Positions 1 to 8,266 of a stretch of 64,000 nt of DNA are shown piece after piece. Position 1 is the first letter of the stretch; every line of letters starts with the position of its first letter. Under the pieces are notes generated by a model, which did not search any database, was not told the origin of the DNA, and worked only from the letters and a program-made list of their open reading frames with translations. The position numbers and the translations under genes were made by a program. Origin of the DNA: Kaistia sp. 32K (GTDB taxonomy: Bacteria; Pseudomonadota; Alphaproteobacteria; Rhizobiales; Kaistiaceae); NCBI RefSeq assembly GCF_016629525.1, contig NZ_AP024269.1, positions 2,170,001-2,234,000 of the forward strand, given 5' to 3'.

Positions 1-587
1 GTCGGATAGAACAGGCCGGTGGAGAGGCCGATGGCGCCATGCGCCATGGCCTCGTCGGCATGCGCCTGCATCGCGGCGATCTCGTCGGGCGAGGCCTTTT
101 CGCCGATGTCGGCCATGGTGGCCAGGCGCAGCGCCGAATGCCCGATCAGCGCCGCGACATTGACGGCCGGCACGATTCGCGCGAGCGCCGCGGCATAGGC
201 GGCGAAATTCGGGAATTCATAGGCGTTCGCGTCGCCGAGCAGGTTCATCGGCGGCGGCGGGCTGTCGCTGAAGGTGACGGGAGCGAGCGAGATGCCGCAA
301 TTGCCTGTCACCACCGTGGTCACGCCCTGGCTGATCTTCGGCAGCATGTCGGGGGCGTCGAGCACGATGCGGTCGTCATGCGTGTGGGCGTCGATGAAGC
401 CGGGCGCCAGCGCCAGGGCGCCGCCGAGATCCTGCTCGCGCTCGCCGCTGCCCGGCGCGATCCCGCCCACCGGCGCCACCGCCGTGATCCGGTCGGCCGT
501 GATGGCCACGTCGCCGAGATAGGGCGCGTCGCCGGACCCGTCATAGATCCGGGCGTTGCGGAGGACGAGATCGTGAGATGGGCGCAT
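1..587 (-). CDS. N-acyl-D-amino-acid deacylase (D-aminoacylase), 5' part only
   Basis: The reading frame starts at an ATG at 587 and runs off the left edge, so about 195 N-terminal residues are visible. They begin MRPSHDLVLRNARIYDGSG and reach a metal-binding DAHTHDD motif near residue 67, typical of amidohydrolases of the D-aminoacylase / dihydroorotase superfamily. The following VTTVVTGNCGISLAP stretch is characteristic of D-aminoacylases, zinc enzymes that hydrolyse N-acyl-D-amino acids. The start lies 10 bases after the stop of the RpiR regulator on the same strand, so the two are probably co-transcribed. The C-terminal half is outside the window, so completeness and substrate cannot be judged. 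Confidence 0.85.
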   Translation of the reverse strand, partial: MRPSHDLVLRNARIYDGSGDAPYLGDVAITADRITAVAPVGGIAPGSGEREQDLGGALALAPGFIDAHTHDDRIVLDAPDMLPKISQGVTTVVTGNCGISLAPVTFSDSPPPPMNLLGDANAYEFPNFAAYAAALARIVPAVNVAALIGHSALRLATMADIGEKASPDEIAAMQAHADEAMAHGAIGLSTGLFYP

Positions 588-597
588 CGTCAGGAAC

Positions 598-1533
598 CTA
601 TTCGTGCGGCTTGATGGTACGGGCCAAAGGGGCGGGATCGGTCGAGGGCGTCGGGATCGCGATGCCGATGCTGGCGACCGTGTAGCGAACGCGGCGGAGC
701 GCCTCGCGGCCCTTGCTGCCGAGCTTGACGGCGACGCCGGCGGCGATCGTGTCGATGACGGCCATGTGCGCGTAGCGTGACGGCGTCGGCAGCAGCACGT
801 TCTCGTCCTCGGCGATGACGCTCGGAATGAGGATGCCCGCCACGCCGGCGAGCGGCGTGTTCGGCCGCGTCAGCGCGACCGTCGTCGCGCCGAATGAGCC
901 GGCGATCTCGACCGCCTCGACGACGGCGCGCGAATGGCCGCTGTTCGAGATGGCGAAGACGGCGTCGCCCGGCTGCAGGGTCGCGGCCGACATGCGCATC
1001 TGGTGGCTGTCGGCATAGGCGGAGACCGGGATTCCGAGCCGGAACAGGCGCAGCTTCGCGTCTTCAGCCAGCGCCGCCGAGCCGCCGCCCTGGCCGTAGA
1101 TGTCGATGCGCCGCGCCTTGGCGAAGGCGTCGATCGCCGCGCCGACCGCAGCCGTGTCGAGCTGGTCCAGCGTCTCGCGCACCGTGGTCGCGGCGCGCAT
1201 CATGATCGTCTGGGCGAGCTGGCCGACATCGTCGCTGAAGACGCGGTCGGACCGGAGATAGACGGCGGCGACCGTCAGCGTCGTCGCCAGCCCGATCTTG
1301 AATTCGTTGAAGGACGAGCAGCCGACCGAACGGCAAAAGCGCGTCACCGTCGGCTGGCTGACGCCGGCCTTGGCGGCGAGCTCGGCGATCGTCAGCCGGG
1401 TCGCCGCCTCGAAGTCCTGGCGGACCACTTCGGCGACGCGTCGTTCGGCCGGCGAGAGCTCCGATTCGACCCGCTCGATGCGCGAGACGATGTCGATCGC
1501 CGCCGTGGTTCCGGAGTGGGTTCGCTTGATCAT
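598..1533 (-). CDS. RpiR/MurR-family transcriptional regulator
   Basis: A 311-residue protein starting at the ATG at 1533 (MIKRTHSGTT). An upstream extension to 1668 is open, but its arginine/proline-rich sequence does not fit the family, so I chose the internal start. Residues about 46-72 (TIAELAAKAGVSQPTVTRFC) are the RpiR helix-turn-helix. The C-terminal half is an SIS sugar-phosphate-binding domain (IYGQGGGSAALAEDAKLRL, later AISNSGHSRAVVEAVEIA). Family members sense phosphosugars or related ligands and control adjacent catabolic genes. It sits between the deacylase, which follows it on the same strand, and a divergent ABC transporter, so it probably controls both directions from the shared region 1534-1954. 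Confidence 0.93.
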   Translation of the reverse strand: MIKRTHSGTTAAIDIVSRIERVESELSPAERRVAEVVRQDFEAATRLTIAELAAKAGVSQPTVTRFCRSVGCSSFNEFKIGLATTLTVAAVYLRSDRVFSDDVGQLAQTIMMRAATTVRETLDQLDTAAVGAAIDAFAKARRIDIYGQGGGSAALAEDAKLRLFRLGIPVSAYADSHQMRMSAATLQPGDAVFAISNSGHSRAVVEAVEIAGSFGATTVALTRPNTPLAGVAGILIPSVIAEDENVLLPTPSRYAHMAVIDTIAAGVAVKLGSKGREALRRVRYTVASIGIAIPTPSTDPAPLARTIKPHE

Positions 1534-1954
1534 CGGCGATGTCGTCTCCGAAGGAATGCGGTCCGATCCGGGCTCCGATCGCCCCTGTCGAGGCGGCCTT
1601 CGCAGTCGCGGATTCGTCGATCCGGGCCGCTTCCAGCCCGTGACCACTGGTTCATCTGAGAAATTCAATTACACGATTTTTCACTCTCGGCAAGCGATCC
1701 GATCGCCGTCAGCCTCGCGCATTTCGGGCCATTTTCAGCCGATTCCGCAGCTCGATCTTCCCAAAACACGGCGAAAAACATGGATTTCTTTGGGTTGCGA
1801 TCAATTGAGTCAATCGTTCGAATAACTCTTGCGGAGTTGGAATTTCTGTAACATGATTTCAGCAACGAGCCGCTCACAAGGGCGGACGGGGAACATGTCG
1901 ACGGACGAGCCCTAGGGGCCGCCGGCGACGACGGGGAAGAGGGAGGGCGCTAGC
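1534..1954. promoter_or_regulatory. Divergent intergenic region between the RpiR regulator and the ABC transporter
   Basis: A 421-bp stretch without a convincing gene. Its part from about 1665 to 1860 is visibly richer in A and T than the flanking genes, as expected for back-to-back promoters. It contains an inverted repeat AACTC-N5-GAGTT at 1824-1838 and an 8-bp palindrome TCAATTGA at 1801-1808, both plausible operator half-sites for the RpiR protein. I could not place -35 and -10 boxes with confidence. A 70-residue open frame on the minus strand (1665-1877) has no recognisable features and I do not call it a gene. Confidence 0.5.
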
Positions 1955-2758
1955 TTGAACGCTATCGGAGCTCGTGATTTGACGCGTGCCAACGCGTCGG
2001 TCCCGGCCAAAATGGCCGTGGAGGGAGCGAGCAAATTCTACCAGGCGCGCAGCGGTGTCGTGCATGCGCTGGACAATGTCTCGCTTGACGTCCGGGAGGG
2101 CGAGTTCCTCTGCATTCTGGGACCGTCGGGTTGCGGCAAGTCCACGCTGCTCTGGTCGATGGCCGGGCTGCATGGGCTGAGCGGCGGCCGGATCCGGCTC
2201 GGCAAGGAGCCGATCGTCAAGCCGCATCCCGAGATCGCGATGATCTTCCAGGAAGCGAACCTGCTGCCCTGGCGCAATCTCGAGAAGAACATCGAGCTTC
2301 CCTTCGAGCTGAAGAAGATCCCGCCGGACAGGGCGCGGATCCAGGCGCTTCTGGAGCGGGTCGGCCTCAAGGGCTTCGAGACCAAGATGCCGCGCGAGCT
2401 CTCCGGCGGCATGCAGCAGCGCGCCTCGATCGTGCGCAGCCTGGCGGTCAATCCCTCGGTGCTTTTGATGGACGAGCCGTTCGGCGCGCTCGACGCCTTC
2501 ACGCGCGACGAGATGAACCTGCTCATCCAGGAAATCTGGATGGAGACGAAGAAGACCATCATCTTCATCACCCATTCGATCGCCGAGGCGCTCTTCCTTG
2601 CCGACCGCATCGTCGTGATGTCGGCGCGACCGGGCCGCATCCAGGAAATCATCGAAGTCGGCCTGCCGCGCCCGCGCGGCATCGAGGTGCAGTCGACGCT
2701 CGAGTTCATCGAACGCGCCAATGCCATCAAGGCCATGATCGACCACCGTCGGGCCTGA
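1955..2758 (+). CDS. ABC transporter ATP-binding protein, nitrate/sulfonate/taurine type (TauB/SsuB-like)
   Basis: A 267-residue ATPase with Walker A GPSGCGKS at residues 56-63, signature LSGGMQQR from residue 149, Walker B LLMDEP at 170-175 and a switch histidine in FITHSIAEA. The form DEPFGALDAFTRDEM and the C-terminal MSARPGRI are typical of the TauB/SsuB/NrtD subfamily. It is the first gene of a three-gene importer with the permease at 2790 and the binding protein at 3678, and energises uptake from the cytoplasmic side. Substrates in this family range from sulfonates and nitrate to thiamin precursors and aromatic acids; nothing here settles which. Confidence 0.95.
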   Translation: MNAIGARDLTRANASVPAKMAVEGASKFYQARSGVVHALDNVSLDVREGEFLCILGPSGCGKSTLLWSMAGLHGLSGGRIRLGKEPIVKPHPEIAMIFQEANLLPWRNLEKNIELPFELKKIPPDRARIQALLERVGLKGFETKMPRELSGGMQQRASIVRSLAVNPSVLLMDEPFGALDAFTRDEMNLLIQEIWMETKKTIIFITHSIAEALFLADRIVVMSARPGRIQEIIEVGLPRPRGIEVQSTLEFIERANAIKAMIDHRRA

Positions 2759-2789
2759 CGGTCGCAGTCAACGTTCAAGGATATTGCAA

Positions 2790-3641
2790 GTGGACAGCCA
2801 ACTTCGCGACCAGATTCCGACCTTCGGCGGCAAGCCGGATGCGGCCGGCGGCGGTAGCCTTTCAGGTGGTTTTTCTGCCCTGACCTCGGGCGGCGGCCGC
2901 AGCGCCTTCGAGACCTTCGTCATCATCCTCGTCGCCGTCGTCATCATCGGCGGGGCCGAGCTCCTGCTCGGCATCTTCCAGGTGCCGCAATACATCATGC
3001 CGAAGCCGAGCCAGATCGGCATGGCGCTGATCACCGAGTGGCCGTTCATCTGGCCGCATCTCGTGGTGACGATCTGCGAGCTTCTGATCGGCTTCGCCAT
3101 CGGCGCCTCGGTCGGCTTCGTGCTCGCGGCTGTGATCACCCAGTTCCCCTTCGCCGAGAAGATCGTCACGCCCTACATCCTGCTGCTGGTGACGACGCCG
3201 ATGCTCGCCCTGGTGCCGCTGCTCGTGCTGCGCTTCGGCTTCGGCTGGGAGCCGCGCATCATCGCGGTGGCGCTCGCCTCCGGCCCCATGGTGATGATCA
3301 ATTCGGCGACCGGATTCCGGCGCGTCGATCTCGCCAAGATCGCGCTGGCCCGCTCCTTCGGCGCCTCGACCTTCCAGATCTTCACCAAGATTCGCATTCC
3401 GATGGCCATGCCGATGATCATCGTCGGCCTGATGGTCGGTTCGATCTTCGGCCTGCTGACCACCGTCGGCGCCGAGATGGTGGGCGGCGCCGAAGGTCTC
3501 GGCAATCGCCTCAACTACTATTCGTCGATGATCCGCATGCCGCAATTCTTCGCAGTCATCACGCTGCTCGCGATCATCGGCATCTCGATCTACGTCTTCT
3601 TCTTCTGGGTCGGAAAGAAATGGGCCAATTGGGAAGCCTAA
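2790..3641 (+). CDS. ABC transporter permease, TauC/SsuC-like
   Basis: A membrane protein of about 283 residues with several hydrophobic segments. It carries the cytoplasmic-loop motif for ATPase contact (about EPRIIAVALASGPMVMINSATGFR, followed by LARSFGASTFQIFTKIRIP), typical of binding-protein-dependent permeases. The start is uncertain: a TTG at 2784 and a GTG at 2790 are both in frame. I prefer the GTG because the AAGG at 2777-2780 then has normal spacing. The first 40 residues are a glycine-rich hydrophilic tail before the first membrane helix. It follows the ATPase by about 31 bases and precedes the binding protein, forming one transport operon. Confidence 0.93.
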   Translation: MDSQLRDQIPTFGGKPDAAGGGSLSGGFSALTSGGGRSAFETFVIILVAVVIIGGAELLLGIFQVPQYIMPKPSQIGMALITEWPFIWPHLVVTICELLIGFAIGASVGFVLAAVITQFPFAEKIVTPYILLLVTTPMLALVPLLVLRFGFGWEPRIIAVALASGPMVMINSATGFRRVDLAKIALARSFGASTFQIFTKIRIPMAMPMIIVGLMVGSIFGLLTTVGAEMVGGAEGLGNRLNYYSSMIRMPQFFAVITLLAIIGISIYVFFFWVGKKWANWEA

Positions 3642-3677
3642 CCCCGGCCAATGCCTGACAGAAACGAGGGAACACCC

Positions 3678-4805
3678 ATGACGGAACTATCGAACATGAT
3701 GCTCAATCGTCGTCGCCTGCTTCAGTTCACGGCAGCCGGCGTCTCGGTCGCGGCGCTCGGCATCGGCGCCGCCGGTCCGGCGCACGCCGAGGAGGTGATC
3801 GTGCGCTGGGTTTCGCCGCGCGGCACGCTCGAGGTCGTCGACGACTTCGCCTACTGGATCGCCAAGAAGTACGGCTATTTCGGTGACCTGGAGACGGTGG
3901 TCGAGGCCGGCCCGCAGGACGGCACGGCGACGGTGAAGCTGGTCGACCAGAACCAGTCGGATTTCGGCTATCCGTCGCCCGGCATCCTGTCGCTCGGCCT
4001 GGAGCAGGGCATGGACCTCGTCTCCATCTATCACGTGATGGCCGGCGACGTGTTCGACTTCGCCTTCCCTAAGGGCAAGGCTCCGGCCGACCTGAAGGGC
4101 CTCGAGGGCAAGACCATCGCGCTCGGCTCGGCCGGCTGGCAGGCGATTACCAATCCGATGCTGGCGGCCGCCGGCGTCGACACCAGCAAGGTCAAATATG
4201 TCGAGGTCAGCGCCTGGGGCCAGGCGCTCGCCCAGGGACAGGCCGACGCGGCGCTTTCCTGGGAAGGCCTGCGCGCCCAGTGGCGCGGGCAGGGGCTCGA
4301 TTTCGACTATCTGCTCGGCAAGAACGTCTCCAAGTTCCCGGCCAATTCTTTCGTCATCCGCAAGGCGGATCTCGCCGATCCCGCCAAGGTCGCGGCTTAT
4401 GAGAAGTATCTGCGCGGCTGGGCCATGGGTCTCGAATTCGCCTGGCAGAACCCGCGCGCCGCGACCCAGATCGCCATGGAGCAATTCCCGGGTCTCGCCA
4501 GCCAGATGAACCCGACGGTGGCGACGGAATCGCTCATGCAGCAGACGGCGCTGATGCGGGCGAACTGGGAGAACCGCAACGCCTGGGGCTTCCACGACCA
4601 GGCCAGCTGGCAGAACTATTTCGACGCCATCGCCGAGATCGGCCAGGTGTCGAAGGTGTTCAACGCCGCCGACGTCACGTCGAACCAGCTCATCCCGGCG
4701 GCGAATGATTTCGACCACGCCAAGGTGAAGGCCGACGCGGACGCCTTCCAGCTGTCCGACGACTACAAGGCCGTCGACGTCGAGGCGATCCAGGCCGTTC
4801 TCTGA
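3678..4805 (+). CDS. ABC transporter substrate-binding protein (NMT1/TauA-like), probable Tat export signal
   Basis: A 375-residue periplasmic solute-binding protein. The ATG at 3678 is chosen because GAGGGA at 3666-3671 is correctly spaced; an in-frame start 27 bases upstream is less likely. The N-terminus has a twin-arginine-like signal (LNRRRLLQFTAAG) followed by a hydrophobic stretch and a cleavage-like AHA-E. The mature part shows NMT1/THI5-type features such as the early WIAKKYGYFGDLETVVEAGPQDG, the region where these proteins contact the ligand. It ends the transporter operon and is followed by a strong terminator at 4816-4848. Ligand unknown. Confidence 0.92.
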   Translation: MTELSNMMLNRRRLLQFTAAGVSVAALGIGAAGPAHAEEVIVRWVSPRGTLEVVDDFAYWIAKKYGYFGDLETVVEAGPQDGTATVKLVDQNQSDFGYPSPGILSLGLEQGMDLVSIYHVMAGDVFDFAFPKGKAPADLKGLEGKTIALGSAGWQAITNPMLAAAGVDTSKVKYVEVSAWGQALAQGQADAALSWEGLRAQWRGQGLDFDYLLGKNVSKFPANSFVIRKADLADPAKVAAYEKYLRGWAMGLEFAWQNPRAATQIAMEQFPGLASQMNPTVATESLMQQTALMRANWENRNAWGFHDQASWQNYFDAIAEIGQVSKVFNAADVTSNQLIPAANDFDHAKVKADADAFQLSDDYKAVDVEAIQAVL

Positions 4806-4815
4806 TCGACCACAG

Positions 4816-4848
4816 GGGCGGCGAGGCTCAGGCGTCGCCGCCCTTTTT
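4816..4848 (+). terminator. Rho-independent terminator after the ABC transporter operon
   Basis: A 9-bp perfect GC-rich stem (GGGCGGCGA at 4816-4824 with TCGCCGCCC at 4835-4843) and a 10-base loop are followed directly by five T residues. It begins 11 bases after the stop of the binding protein. It should separate the transporter mRNA from the downstream VOC-SDR-Gfo genes, or let only part of the transcription through. Confidence 0.85.
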
Positions 4849-4875
4849 CTATCCAACTGCACTGGGGGGCATTGA

Positions 4876-5211
4876 ATGTTCGTCTTCGACCATGTCGGGA
4901 TCACCACGACCGAGAAGCAGCCCGACGAGAACTGGGTCGAGCAGAGCCGGATCTGGGTCACCAATCCGCACGATCATCCCGAGCACATCGAGTTCCTGCG
5001 CTACGCGCCGGACAGCAGCGTGCCTGAGATCGTCCGCAACAATCCGCATGTCGCCTATCGCGTGAAGGAGATCGAGCCGCATCTGAAGGATGTCGAGATC
5101 CTGATCCCGCCCTTCATCGTCGGCGATTTTCTCGAGGTCGTCTTCGTCCTCAAGCACGGCATGGTGTTCGAATACATGCGCTACCTGAAAGACGGCTGGT
5201 TCGGCGAATGA
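4876..5211 (+). CDS. Small VOC (glyoxalase/bleomycin-resistance fold) family protein
   Basis: A 111-residue protein beginning MFVFDHVGITTTEKQ, the typical opening strand of a vicinal-oxygen-chelate domain with a metal-ligand histidine in FDHVGI. HIEFLRY and a C-terminal GMVFEYMRY supply later strand-like segments, the latter with a candidate glutamate ligand. The size fits a single domain with a short loop set, at the small end of the family. VOC proteins include isomerases, epimerases, lyases and dioxygenases. It is the first gene after the terminator and shares direction with the SDR and two Gfo/Idh/MocA genes, so it likely takes part in the same catabolic route. I cannot name a reaction. 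Confidence 0.75.
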   Translation: MFVFDHVGITTTEKQPDENWVEQSRIWVTNPHDHPEHIEFLRYAPDSSVPEIVRNNPHVAYRVKEIEPHLKDVEILIPPFIVGDFLEVVFVLKHGMVFEYMRYLKDGWFGE

Positions 5212-5257
5212 CGCGGCCTGGCGAATACGGATCGGGATCGACGGACGGAGGGACGCG

Positions 5258-6037
5258 ATGAGCGGTGGATTTGCCGGCAAAAGGGTGGCGATCACGGGCG
5301 CGGCGGGCGGCATCGGCCAAACCCTCTGCCGCCTGTTCGGGAGCGAGGGAGCGACCATCCTGGCGCTCGACAAGAGCGAAAGGCTGCCGGCCTTCGTCGA
5401 GACACTGAAGGCGGAGGGGATCAAGGCCGAGGGCGCCTCGGTCGATATCGGCTCGGCCGAGCAGGTCGCGGCGGCATTCGAGACCTTCGGCGATGTCGAC
5501 ATCCTCGTGAACAATGCCGGCTATTCGCATCATCCGACGCTCGCCGTCACCGATCCGGCGGCCTGGCAGTCGGAGATGAACGGCAATCTCGGCGGCGCCC
5601 ACGCCTGTGCGCATGCGGTGCTGCCCGGCATGGCGGCGCGCCGCTCGGGCGCGATCGTCAATGTCGGCTCGGTCAACGCGCTGCACGCGCTGGGCGACCC
5701 CGCCTACAGCGCCGCCAAGGCCGGCATGATCGCTATGACCAGGGCGATCGCCATGGAATATGGCCGCTACGGCATCCGCGCCAACATCGTGCTGCCCGGC
5801 ACGGTCCGCACGCCGCTCTGGGAGGAGCGGGCCAAGAAGGATCCGAAGGTGCTGGAAACGCTGCAGCGCTGGTATCCGCTCGGCCGCATCGTCGATCCGA
5901 TCGAGGTAGCGCGCGTCGTCGCCTTTCTCGCATCCGACGCCGCCAGCGCCGTCACCGGCGCGGCCTTGCCGGTCGATTGCGGCCTGACGGCCGGCAACAT
6001 CGTCATGTCACGCGAGCTGACGCTCGAAGAATTCTGA
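5258..6037 (+). CDS. Short-chain dehydrogenase/reductase (SDR), classical type
   Basis: A 259-residue NAD(P)-dependent oxidoreductase. The cofactor motif TGAAGGIG is at residues 13-20, NNAG at 85-88, and the catalytic Ser138, Tyr150 and Lys154 (YSAAK) are all present. LALDKSERL follows beta strand 2; its acidic residue suggests a preference for NAD over NADP (inference). It lies 46 bases after the VOC gene and 10 before the first Gfo/Idh/MocA gene, so these form one unit. Classical SDRs of this kind commonly oxidise polyols, sugars or hydroxy acids; the actual substrate is unknown. Confidence 0.93.
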   Translation: MSGGFAGKRVAITGAAGGIGQTLCRLFGSEGATILALDKSERLPAFVETLKAEGIKAEGASVDIGSAEQVAAAFETFGDVDILVNNAGYSHHPTLAVTDPAAWQSEMNGNLGGAHACAHAVLPGMAARRSGAIVNVGSVNALHALGDPAYSAAKAGMIAMTRAIAMEYGRYGIRANIVLPGTVRTPLWEERAKKDPKVLETLQRWYPLGRIVDPIEVARVVAFLASDAASAVTGAALPVDCGLTAGNIVMSRELTLEEF

Positions 6038-6047
6038 GGGGGAGATT

Positions 6048-7049
6048 ATGGATAGACTGCGCATCGGCGTCATCGGCCTCGGCTGGTTCGGCGAAATCCA
6101 CTGCGAGACCATCATCGGCGTGCCGAACCTGGAACTCGCTGCGCTCTGCACGCGCCAGCCGGACCGGCTCGCCGCGATGGGCGCCAAGTTCGGCGTCGCC
6201 AAGACCTATACCGATTACAATGACATGCTGGCCGATCCTGACATCGACGCGGTGTCGATCTGCACGATGTGGGACCAGCATGTCGGCCCGGCCGTCGCGG
6301 CGCTGAAGGCAGGCAAGCACGTCTTCCTCGAAAAGCCGATCGCTTCGACGGTCGAGGACGCGCAGACCATCGTCAATGCCGCCAAGGGCGCCAAGGGCAT
6401 CCTGTTCGTCGGCCACATCGTCCGCTTCAACCCGCGCTACCGGATGGCGAAGCAGGCGATCGACGCCGGCAAGATCGGCAAGATCGTGGCGCTGTCCTCG
6501 CGCCGCAACATCCCGGCCGCCTGGACGCCGACCATCCTGAACAAGATCGGCCCGATCGTCGGCGACGCCATCCACGATACCGACGTCATGCTGTGGCTCA
6601 CCGGCGAGAAGATCGTCTCGGCCTATGCGCAGACGATCTCGGTGCGCAATCTGAAGCATCCCGACATCGGCCAGACCATGTACCGTTTCGAAAGCGGCGC
6701 CACAGCGACGCTGGAGACGGTCTGGTGCATGCCGGAGAAGACGCCGTTCGACATCGACGAGCGCATGTCGATCATCGGTACGGAAGGCATCATCCACGTG
6801 CAGGACACGTTCCCGAACCTCGGCATCGTGTCGAACGACAAGCTGCACAGCCCGGACACGACCTACTGGCCGGAGTTCAACGGCGTCCGCGGCGGGGCGC
6901 TCCGGGACGAGTTCTCCTATTTCGCCAACTGCGCGCTGGCCGGCGAGACGCCGAAGATGGGCGTGCCGGCCGATGCCGCCGCCGCCCTGGAGGCGACGCT
7001 GGCTGCCGAAGAATCCGCCCGCACGGGCAATGTCATCCGGATCGGTTAG
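6048..7049 (+). CDS. Gfo/Idh/MocA family oxidoreductase (first of two)
   Basis: A 333-residue NAD(P)-dependent dehydrogenase. The N-terminal Rossmann motif is GVIGLGWFG (residues 7-15) and the family lysine lies in EKP at 95-97. The C-terminal domain carries a catalytic-type GDAIHDTDVMLWL segment, matching the conserved Asp-x-x-x-His region of inositol and glucose-fructose oxidoreductases. Family members oxidise or reduce inositols, sugars or keto-sugars. It is 12 bases upstream of a second, clearly different paralogue, which suggests two successive redox steps. Start ATG 6048 follows a GAGGGGGAG ribosome-binding site. Confidence 0.93.
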   Translation: MDRLRIGVIGLGWFGEIHCETIIGVPNLELAALCTRQPDRLAAMGAKFGVAKTYTDYNDMLADPDIDAVSICTMWDQHVGPAVAALKAGKHVFLEKPIASTVEDAQTIVNAAKGAKGILFVGHIVRFNPRYRMAKQAIDAGKIGKIVALSSRRNIPAAWTPTILNKIGPIVGDAIHDTDVMLWLTGEKIVSAYAQTISVRNLKHPDIGQTMYRFESGATATLETVWCMPEKTPFDIDERMSIIGTEGIIHVQDTFPNLGIVSNDKLHSPDTTYWPEFNGVRGGALRDEFSYFANCALAGETPKMGVPADAAAALEATLAAEESARTGNVIRIG

Positions 7050-7061
7050 GGAGGGAGCACA

Positions 7062-8105
7062 ATGGCCAAGCAAAGGGTTCTCGTCGTCGGCCTCGGCAAC
7101 ATGGGCATGAGCCATGCGCTCGCCTATGCGAAGATCGATGGCTACGAGCTCGTCGGTCTCTGCACGCGCAACATCGATAAGGTCGAGCTGCCGCCGGAGC
7201 TGCAGGGCGTGGCGAAGTTCAACAACTTCGAACAGGCGCTCGCCGAGCTGAAGCCGGATGTGGTTTCGGTCAACACGATGCCCGACACCCATGCCGATTT
7301 CGCCATCAAGGCGATGGAGGCGGGGGCTCACGTCTTCGTCGAGAAGCCGATGGCGATCTCGGCCGAGGATGCCGAGCGGGTAGTCGAGGTCGCCAAGCGG
7401 ACCAAGCGCAAGCTCGTCATCGGCTACATCCTGCGCCAGCATCCGAGTTGGGTGAAGTTCATCGAGATCGCGCGCGAGCTCGGCACCCCGCTCGTCTTCC
7501 GCATGAATTTGAACCAGCAGTCGAACGGCGAGACCTGGGAATGGCACAAGCGGCTGATGCAGAGCTTCCCGCCGATCGTCGATTGCGGCGTCCACTATGT
7601 CGACGTCATGTGCCAGATGACCTCGGCCAAGCCGGTGCGCGTGCATGCAATCGGCGCGCGACTGACGGACGAGGTGCCGATCAACAATTACGGCCAGCTG
7701 CAGGTGATGTTCGAGGACGGCTCGGTCGGCTGGTATGAGGCGGGCTGGGGACCGATGGTTTCCGAGCAGGCCTTCTTCGTGAAGGACGTGTTCGGTCCCA
7801 AGGGCTCGGCCTCGATCGTCATGGCCGAAAACAATGCCGGCGTGAAGTCGGACGACATCAACGCGCACACCAAGACGAGCCAGATCCTGCGGCACCATGC
7901 CGACATGAGCCGGTCGGACGAACGCATCGATGTCTCGGATGAGCCCGATCACAATGCCTTGTGCGAGCGCGAGCAGCTCTACCTGCTGAGGGCGATCGAG
8001 GAGGACCTGGACTTGACCGATCACATGAACGACGGCGTGAAGAGCCTTAAGATCGTGCTGGCCGCGGATGAATCGATCCGCACGCAGCAGGTGGTCACGC
8101 TCTAG
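7062..8105 (+). CDS. Gfo/Idh/MocA family oxidoreductase (second of two)
   Basis: A 347-residue relative of the preceding gene, with VVGLGNMG at residues 8-15 and EKP at 94-96. The active-site region reads PPIVDCGVHYVDVM, where a His is retained but the paralogue's Asp position is Cys-Gly, so the two enzymes probably act on different substrates or positions. It is preceded by a GGGAGGGAG ribosome-binding site and followed by a GC-rich hairpin at 8119-8142, so it likely ends the catabolic operon. Function beyond sugar or cyclitol oxidoreduction cannot be assigned. Confidence 0.92.
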   Translation: MAKQRVLVVGLGNMGMSHALAYAKIDGYELVGLCTRNIDKVELPPELQGVAKFNNFEQALAELKPDVVSVNTMPDTHADFAIKAMEAGAHVFVEKPMAISAEDAERVVEVAKRTKRKLVIGYILRQHPSWVKFIEIARELGTPLVFRMNLNQQSNGETWEWHKRLMQSFPPIVDCGVHYVDVMCQMTSAKPVRVHAIGARLTDEVPINNYGQLQVMFEDGSVGWYEAGWGPMVSEQAFFVKDVFGPKGSASIVMAENNAGVKSDDINAHTKTSQILRHHADMSRSDERIDVSDEPDHNALCEREQLYLLRAIEEDLDLTDHMNDGVKSLKIVLAADESIRTQQVVTL

Positions 8106-8118
8106 CGAGACAATCGGA

Positions 8119-8142
8119 GCGGCCGCCGAGATCGGCGGCCGC
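8119..8142 (+). terminator. GC-rich hairpin after the second Gfo/Idh/MocA gene
   Basis: GCGGCCGCC (8119-8127) pairs perfectly with GGCGGCCGC (8134-8142) around a 6-base loop, 14 bases after the stop codon. There is no T-run, so it is either a Rho-dependent or weak terminator, or a 3'-end stabilising hairpin. Confidence 0.5.
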
Positions 8143-8266
8143 CTTCGGGGCGCTTCCCGGCGCTCCGGCATGCTAGTCTTTCCGTTACGGAAGGTCCGCC
8201 CGATCCCGCGCGCCGGCGCCACGCCCCCGCCCGTTCGGCGACCCTCCGTTACGGCGGAGACCAACG

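Noticed and set aside
1665..1877. 70-residue minus-strand frame in the RpiR/ABC intergenic region
   Set aside because: No ribosome-binding site, no homology-like features, and it fills the place where both promoters must be.
6003..8264. A 753-codon minus-strand frame opposite the two Gfo/Idh/MocA genes
   Set aside because: Antisense shadow; the plus strand genes have proper ribosome-binding sites and family motifs.
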